A stretch of DNA of 64,000 bases from a bacterium (GTDB lineage: Bacteria > Zixibacteria > MSB-5A5 > WJJR01), in contig JAKAKI010000006.1 of the NCBI GenBank assembly GCA_021813505.1, positions 1-64,000 of the forward strand. The letters are read 5' to 3'. Under the pieces are notes generated by a model. The model saw only the letters and a program-made list of their open reading frames with translations, was not told the DNA's origin and did not search any database. A program made the translations under genes and the position numbers. This document shows, one piece after another, positions 59,506 to 64,000 of this stretch; within the stretch, counting starts at the first letter, position 1; each line of letters opens with the position of its first letter.

Positions 59506-60899
59506 GGGATAAAGAAGAAATCCCAGATGAGTGCACTCACTACGGCTGCAAAGAGAACCGGCCCGAGGGATAAGAACATGCTGATCGATAGGACGGTCAG
59601 CAGGAAGAGAAATCCTACAGCCCGATATCCGAGTACTGGAGCGACTAGCCAGCTGATCAGGGCAATCGCCGCCACTGCAATGGCCGCAAGAGCATACTTG
59701 GGAATCCCCGCCTCGACACCGAAGGGCCACCGCTTGGGCGCCTTGGCCCCGGGCCCCCAGTCGGTGCGCAGGACGTGAACATCGAACGTCCCGCTCTCTC
59801 GTGCGAGTTGATCGAGAAGCGTGCCTCCATGCACCGTATCGCGCAGCCACCGCCGGGTCGGCCGTCCGATAATTAACTGAGTCACGCTTCGTTGATGGGC
59901 AATCCGCTTTAGCGCCGCTCCGGTGTCGGCCTCCGCCGTCGTGATCACCTCGCCGCCGAGTTCCCGCACCAGTGCCAGATTGCGTGCCAGCGTGGCGCGA
60001 TCCTCTTCGGACAACGGCTGGCCGGTATCGACGTTCACGCCAATCCAGGGCGCGTCAAGGCCGAACGCCAGCCGTCGGGTGGCGCGGATCAATTCGGCTG
60101 AATACGGGCTGTGGCTGACGGCAACCATTAGCCGTTCTGAGGGCTTCCAGGCTCGGTCGGAGCCTTTGCCCGCTGTCAGACTCTGCAATTCGTTATCAAC
60201 TTTCTCTGCGGTCAGTCGGAGGGCCATCTCGCGCAACGCGGTCAGACGGTCTTCCTTGAAGAAATTCTGGAGCGCCGTCTCCGCCCGTTCGCCCAGGTAG
60301 ATCTTTCCCTCTTCCAGTCTCTTGAGCAACTCCGCTGGCGTAATGTCAATTAGGATGATCTGTTCGGCACGTTCCAGAATCGAATCTGGGACCGACTCCC
60401 GTATCGCGATTCCGGTTATTGTCTCAACCGATTCCTTGCGGCTCTCGATATGCTGCACATTGACCGTTGTATAGACGTCGATGCCGGAATCGAGAATCTC
60501 GGCCACGTCGTGCCAGCGCTTGGGGTGTCGCACTCCCGGCGCATTCGTATGCGCCAACTCATCGACCAGCACGAGACTCGGCTTCCGCGCCAGTATCGCG
60601 TCGAGGTCCATTTCCTGCAGGGTAACGCCGCGATACTCCAGCGCCTTGCGCGCGATCACGGGCAATCCTGCGAGCAACGCATCGGTTTCGCTTCGGCCGT
60701 GCGTCTCAACGACACCCACAACCACATCGACGCCATCTTTGAGACGTTCCTGAGCCGCCTTCAGCATCGCGTAGGTCTTGCCCACGCCCGCCGCCATGCC
60801 GAAAAATATCCACAGCCGGCCGCCGTGCTGACTGGCTTCGGACCTCTTGATTGCGGCCAGTAAGGCGTCGGGATCAGGCCTGTTGGGCTCGGTGTTCAC
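59433..60899 (-). CDS. kdpD: KdpD sensor kinase, N-terminal part (upstream of a frameshift)
   Basis: The first 488 residues of KdpD before a premature stop. The KdpD domain has Walker A GMAAGVGKTYAML and DELAHTNAPG. The USP-like domain (LMVAVSHSPYSAELIRATRRLAFGLDAPWIGVNV) follows, then DUF4118 transmembrane helices ending SALIWDFFFIPPL, after which the frame is wrong (AHFISRSLKTW). The start ATG at 60899 overlaps the kdpC stop by four bases. It should be read together with the C-terminal part as one gene of about 895 residues. Confidence 0.9.
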   Translation of the reverse strand: MNTEPNRPDPDALLAAIKRSEASQHGGRLWIFFGMAAGVGKTYAMLKAAQERLKDGVDVVVGVVETHGRSETDALLAGLPVIARKALEYRGVTLQEMDLDAILARKPSLVLVDELAHTNAPGVRHPKRWHDVAEILDSGIDVYTTVNVQHIESRKESVETITGIAIRESVPDSILERAEQIILIDITPAELLKRLEEGKIYLGERAETALQNFFKEDRLTALREMALRLTAEKVDNELQSLTAGKGSDRAWKPSERLMVAVSHSPYSAELIRATRRLAFGLDAPWIGVNVDTGQPLSEEDRATLARNLALVRELGGEVITTAEADTGAALKRIAHQRSVTQLIIGRPTRRWLRDTVHGGTLLDQLARESGTFDVHVLRTDWGPGAKAPKRWPFGVEAGIPKYALAAIAVAAIALISWLVAPVLGYRAVGFLFLLTVLSISMFLSLGPVLFAAVVSALIWDFFFIPPLAHFISRSLKTWRWAWYIYWPR

Positions 60900-61477
60900 T
60901 TGCGCTCCGCTACGAGTGAATCCAGCGCCAGATTCAGTGCGAGAACGTTGACTCTCGGTTCACCCAGAACGCCGAATGTCGGCGCTGTCGTGTGAGTCCG
61001 GATCAGTTCCATCACCCCGCTGACTGCGAGAGAGTCGAAAGAGCGAGCCATTGCGATTCGGGCCACTTGGTATTGGGCGGCTTCGGGACTAATGTCGGGA
61101 TCCAGCCCGCTTCCCGAAGCACTGGCCATATCCCACGGCAGCGGCCGCCCGGGTTCGTGGGGCGACTGTTGCATGCGCGCACGCCGCGCGTCCGTCAGCG
61201 TTCGAAGTTGCTGGCTGGTCGGCCCAAGATTGCCGGCCCCGAAGGGCATGGCGCTGTAGTTGGTCGCTGAAGGCCGCGGCCAGAAATAGCGGGGACTCGA
61301 GAAATTCTGTCCCACCAGGGTAGAGCCGATTGCCTGATCACCCCGCAGTAGGAGGCTCCCATTGGCTTTGCCCGGAAAGAGCAGCTGTGCCACGCCAGTG
61401 ATCATCAGTGGATAAATGATCCCGGTGAGTACGGTCATCACCAACAGTACCTTCAATGCCGTCTTGAACGATTGCAT
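60896..61477 (-). CDS. kdpC: Potassium-transporting ATPase subunit KdpC
   Basis: A 193-residue single-pass membrane subunit that stabilises the KdpFABC complex and aids ATP binding. The N-terminal helix ALKVLLVMTVLTGIIYPLMITGVAQLLFP is followed by GSLLLRGDQAIGSTLVGQNFSSPRYFWPRPSATNYSAMPFGAGNLGP and the GSGLDPDISPEAAQYQVARIA stretch, all diagnostic. The start ATG shares one base with the kdpB stop (TGATG). An in-frame ATG at 61489 is less likely. The stop overlaps the kdpD start. Confidence 0.95.
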   Translation of the reverse strand: MQSFKTALKVLLVMTVLTGIIYPLMITGVAQLLFPGKANGSLLLRGDQAIGSTLVGQNFSSPRYFWPRPSATNYSAMPFGAGNLGPTSQQLRTLTDARRARMQQSPHEPGRPLPWDMASASGSGLDPDISPEAAQYQVARIAMARSFDSLAVSGVMELIRTHTTAPTFGVLGEPRVNVLALNLALDSLVAERK

Positions 61478-63573
61478 CAAAGCACCCACCCCATTGCCAC
61501 AATCACCAGATCAATCATCTTGATTCCCGCGAATGGCGCGATCAATCCGCCCAACCCGTAGATCAGCAGATTTCGCCGCAGCAACCGTGATGCTCCCTGC
61601 GCGCGATACGCAACGCCACGCAGGGCCAGGGGCACGAGCGCCACAATGATCAATGCATTGAAGATCACCGCGCTGAGAATCGCGCTGTACGGGGAATGCA
61701 GGTGCATGATATTGAGCGCGGCCAACGGGCCATCACCCCATCCGCCTGCCGCGTAAAGAGTCGCAAACAAGGCGGGAATGATGGCGAAGTACTTGGCCAC
61801 GTCATTGGCGATACTGAAAGTGGTTAGCGATCCGCGGGTCATGAGTAGCTGCTTGCCGATCTCCACGATCTGGATCAGCTTGGTCGGGTTACTGTCCAGA
61901 TCAACCATATTCCCAGCCTCGCGCGCTGCCTGCGTGCCGGTGTTCATCGCCACACCGACGTCGGCCTGCGCCAGCGCCGGCGCATCATTGGTACCGTCAC
62001 CAGTCATCGCCACCAGGTGCCCGCCGCTCTGCTCCAGGCGGATGCGCGCCAGCTTCGCTTCCGGTGTGGCTTGCGCCAGAAAATCATCGACCCCGGCTTC
62101 GGCTGCGATCGCAGCGGCCGTGAGCGGATTATCTCCCGTGATCATCACGGTGCGGATGCCCATCCGCCGCAGCTCGGCAAACCGCTCCTTGATTCCGCCT
62201 TTGACTACGTCTTTCAGATGAACGAGCCCCAGCACCGAGGTCTCGTCTGCCACGGCGAGTGGCGTTCCGCCTGATTCGGTGATGGCCAGAATGTCTGGCT
62301 CAAGTTCCTTGGGAAATGTGTTCCCCATGCTTTCGATGTAGGCCCGTACCGCGCTCACCGATCCTTTGCGCACACTGAGCGACACCGAGCCATCGGATTC
62401 GAGAATGTCCACACCGCTCATCTGCGTCTGCGCCGAAAACGCTACAAAACGCGCCTGGCTTGGTGTCAGACGTTGCGCGCGCAGATCGTACTTGTCCTTT
62501 GCGAGAACGACAATCGACCGTCCCTCCGGTGTTTCATCCGCGAGTGACGCAAGTTGGGCGGCCTCGGCCAGATGCTGCTCCATGTACATCGGCGCCGGTA
62601 CGAACCGCGTGGCCATCCGGTTGCCGAGTGTAATGGTGCCGGTCTTATCCAGCAGGAGGACGTCGATATCCCCGGCCGCCTCGACCGCTCGCCCGCTTTT
62701 GGCCAGAACGTTGCAGCGCACCAGCCGGTCGATTCCGGCGATGCCGATGGCACTCAACAATCCGCCGATCGTCGTTGGCGCCAGACACACGAGCAGGGCG
62801 ATGAACACAGGAACCGTCACAAAACGTGAAATATCCTGCTGTGCTGCTGCTCCGCTGTAGTCCGCGTAGAATTTCAAAGTGGCCACGGCCAGCAGGAAGA
62901 GAATCGTGAGTCCCGCCAAAACAATCCCCAGTGCAATCTCGTTGGGCGTCTTCTGCCGTGACGCCCCTTCGATCAGAGCGATCAGACGGTCGACAAACGC
63001 CGAACCCGGTTCCGAGGTGACACGAATGACGATCCGGTCACTCAGGACCTTGGTCCCGCCGGTCACGGCACAGCGGTCGCCGCCGCTCTCCCGGATGACC
63101 GGCGCCGATTCTCCCGTGATCGCCGATTCGTCGACACTGGCAATTCCATCGACCACGTCGCCATCCGCAGGAATCACATCGCCTGCGTCACAGACGACCA
63201 GATCGTCACGTTTCAGTTCGGTGGCCGGAATGCGAATCTCGGCGCCATCACGCAACAATCGCCCGAATACCTGTGTGCGCGCACGTTTCAGGCTGTCGGC
63301 CTGCGCCTTCCCGCGCCCCTCTGCCATCGCCTCGGCAAAATTCGCAAACAGAACAGTGAACCACAGCCAAAGCGCAATCTGGCAGGCAAATGTCCACGGA
63401 TCGTCGCGCATGAACGCGTTGATCACCGAAATCGTCGTCCAGATCGCCCCAATGTAGACGACAAACATGACCGGATTACGAATCTCCCGCCGCGGGGCGA
63501 GCTTGAGAAGAGCGTCGCGCGCCGCCGGGAGGAGAAGCGACCAGTTTGATGATGTGTATCGACGCCGTGCCAT
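61477..63573 (-). CDS. kdpB: Potassium-transporting ATPase subunit KdpB
   Basis: A 698-residue P-type ATPase that powers high-affinity K+ uptake at the inner membrane. The phosphorylation motif is [11 protein letters not shown], the actuator loop [13 protein letters not shown], and the nucleotide-domain hinge is [41 protein letters not shown]. Several transmembrane helices flank these. Start ATG 63573, nine bases from the kdpA stop; an in-frame codon at 63636 would overlap kdpA. It is followed directly by kdpC. Confidence 0.95.
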   Translation of the reverse strand: MARRRYTSSNWSLLLPAARDALLKLAPRREIRNPVMFVVYIGAIWTTISVINAFMRDDPWTFACQIALWLWFTVLFANFAEAMAEGRGKAQADSLKRARTQVFGRLLRDGAEIRIPATELKRDDLVVCDAGDVIPADGDVVDGIASVDESAITGESAPVIRESGGDRCAVTGGTKVLSDRIVIRVTSEPGSAFVDRLIALIEGASRQKTPNEIALGIVLAGLTILFLLAVATLKFYADYSGAAAQQDISRFVTVPVFIALLVCLAPTTIGGLLSAIGIAGIDRLVRCNVLAKSGRAVEAAGDIDVLLLDKTGTITLGNRMATRFVPAPMYMEQHLAEAAQLASLADETPEGRSIVVLAKDKYDLRAQRLTPSQARFVAFSAQTQMSGVDILESDGSVSLSVRKGSVSAVRAYIESMGNTFPKELEPDILAITESGGTPLAVADETSVLGLVHLKDVVKGGIKERFAELRRMGIRTVMITGDNPLTAAAIAAEAGVDDFLAQATPEAKLARIRLEQSGGHLVAMTGDGTNDAPALAQADVGVAMNTGTQAAREAGNMVDLDSNPTKLIQIVEIGKQLLMTRGSLTTFSIANDVAKYFAIIPALFATLYAAGGWGDGPLAALNIMHLHSPYSAILSAVIFNALIIVALVPLALRGVAYRAQGASRLLRRNLLIYGLGGLIAPFAGIKMIDLVIVAMGWVL

Positions 63574-63581
63574 AGGTAACC

Positions 63582-64000
63582 CTAAAACGTTCGCCCCAAT
63601 CCCATCAGGAAATGTTCCACTACTGGACCGAGACAAAGCGCGGGGAAGAAGGTCAGCGCTCCGACAATCAGAATCGTCCCGATCAGCAAAACGGCAAACA
63701 ATGTCGTGTCTGTCTCGAAGGTCCCGGCAGTCTTTGCCGAGACTTTCTTAGCCGCCAGGCTCCCCGCGATCGCCAGGCAGGGGAGAATGACGACGAATCG
63801 GCCCAGGAGCATGCTCAGTGCCAGTGTGATGCTGAAAAACGGGGTATTGGCGTTCAATCCGGCAAACGCGCTACCGTTGTTTCCCGCCGCCGATGAGTAC
63901 GCGTACAGGAGTTCCGTGAGTCCATGCGGCCCAGCATTCGCGAGGCTCGCCAGTGCGACAGGGAGAACACACGCAACTCCCGAGCCCACCAGAATCACCG
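63582..64000 (-). CDS. kdpA: Potassium-transporting ATPase subunit KdpA (C-terminal part, cut by window edge)
   Basis: The last about 139 residues of the K+-translocating channel subunit. [28 protein letters not shown] is the fourth selectivity-filter-like loop, and [20 protein letters not shown] and [33 protein letters not shown] are the closing helices. The 5' part and the operon promoter lie beyond position 64000. Confidence 0.95.
   Translation of the reverse strand, partial: VILVGSGVACVLPVALASLANAGPHGLTELLYAYSSAAGNNGSAFAGLNANTPFFSITLALSMLLGRFVVILPCLAIAGSLAAKKVSAKTAGTFETDTTLFAVLLIGTILIVGALTFFPALCLGPVVEHFLMGLGRTF

Noticed and set aside
58207-60899. Two independent sensor genes
   Set aside because: The two parts join into one complete KdpD with a single-base shift at about 59502.

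Overview
The window is a GC-rich (about 60% by eye) bacterial chromosome segment with no rRNA, phage or plasmid genes. Several secreted proteins end in a paired dockerin-like calcium-binding repeat (DVNxD...DVFDxI...NPC), and one ends in a FlgD/T9SS-type sorting domain. Together with double-membrane flagellar ring proteins (FlgA, FlgH, FlgI) this points to an uncultured Gram-negative lineage of the FCB or Zixibacteria type. That placement is inference from style, not a search result. Housekeeping promoters of the form TTGACA-N16-TATATT recur.

Layout. 1-150 holds the 3' end (domains V and VI) of a group II intron whose body lies off the left edge. 0.5-3.1 kb has a creatininase-family protein and a beta-class DNA methyltransferase fused to an Mrr-like nuclease domain, both on the minus strand. 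3.5-10.5 kb is a flagellar rod/ring/hook-junction operon (flgF, flgG, flgA, flgH, flgI, flgJ-type, flgN-type, flgK) behind a strong sigma-54 promoter match. 10.8-16 kb carries an alpha/beta-hydrolase-fold protein without a recognisable triad, an M48 lipoprotein protease and secreted proteins. 16.3-24.1 kb has tRNA-Ala, a NodB deacetylase, asnS, a REP-associated transposase (RAYT), leuS, plsY and gpsA. 24.1-27.7 kb mixes repeats with a MerR regulator, tRNA-Pro, a glycosyltransferase, an FKBP and surE. 27.6-33.4 kb is a 3,075-bp tandem duplication that copied the 3' end of surE together with a very large secreted protein. 33.7-37.2 kb has a second tRNA-Pro, pilT and a multidomain partner with a degenerate HD-GYP and a C-terminal PATAN/DUF4388 domain. 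37-50 kb holds a secreted dockerin-like protein, a degenerate TGS GTPase, a fused E1 2-oxoacid dehydrogenase, a cupredoxin, an S9 peptidase, tRNA-Thr and tRNA-Tyr, a metalloprotease-like protein and a Ser/Thr kinase with TPRs. 51-57.4 kb is the metabolic cluster SDR, cupin, tdh, acpS, AMP-ligase, ACP, kbl. 57.5-64 kb is a kdpABCDE potassium operon on the minus strand, with kdpA cut by the window edge and kdpD split by a frameshift.

The most unusual signals are these. (1) A threonine-dehydrogenase/kbl pair surrounds an ACP, its own phosphopantetheinyl transferase and an acyl-activating ligase, suggesting ACP-bound amino-ketone chemistry. (2) The PilT-linked protein joins a GspE-type N-terminal domain, a dead HD-GYP and a PATAN domain. 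(3) The intergenic DNA is dense in palindromic repeats: REPIN-like doublets, repeats that supply stop codons, and in-frame palindromes inside the RAYT gene itself. (4) 9-bp tandem repeats abut or contain the start codons of plsY and gpsA, where a Shine-Dalgarno sequence would be expected.
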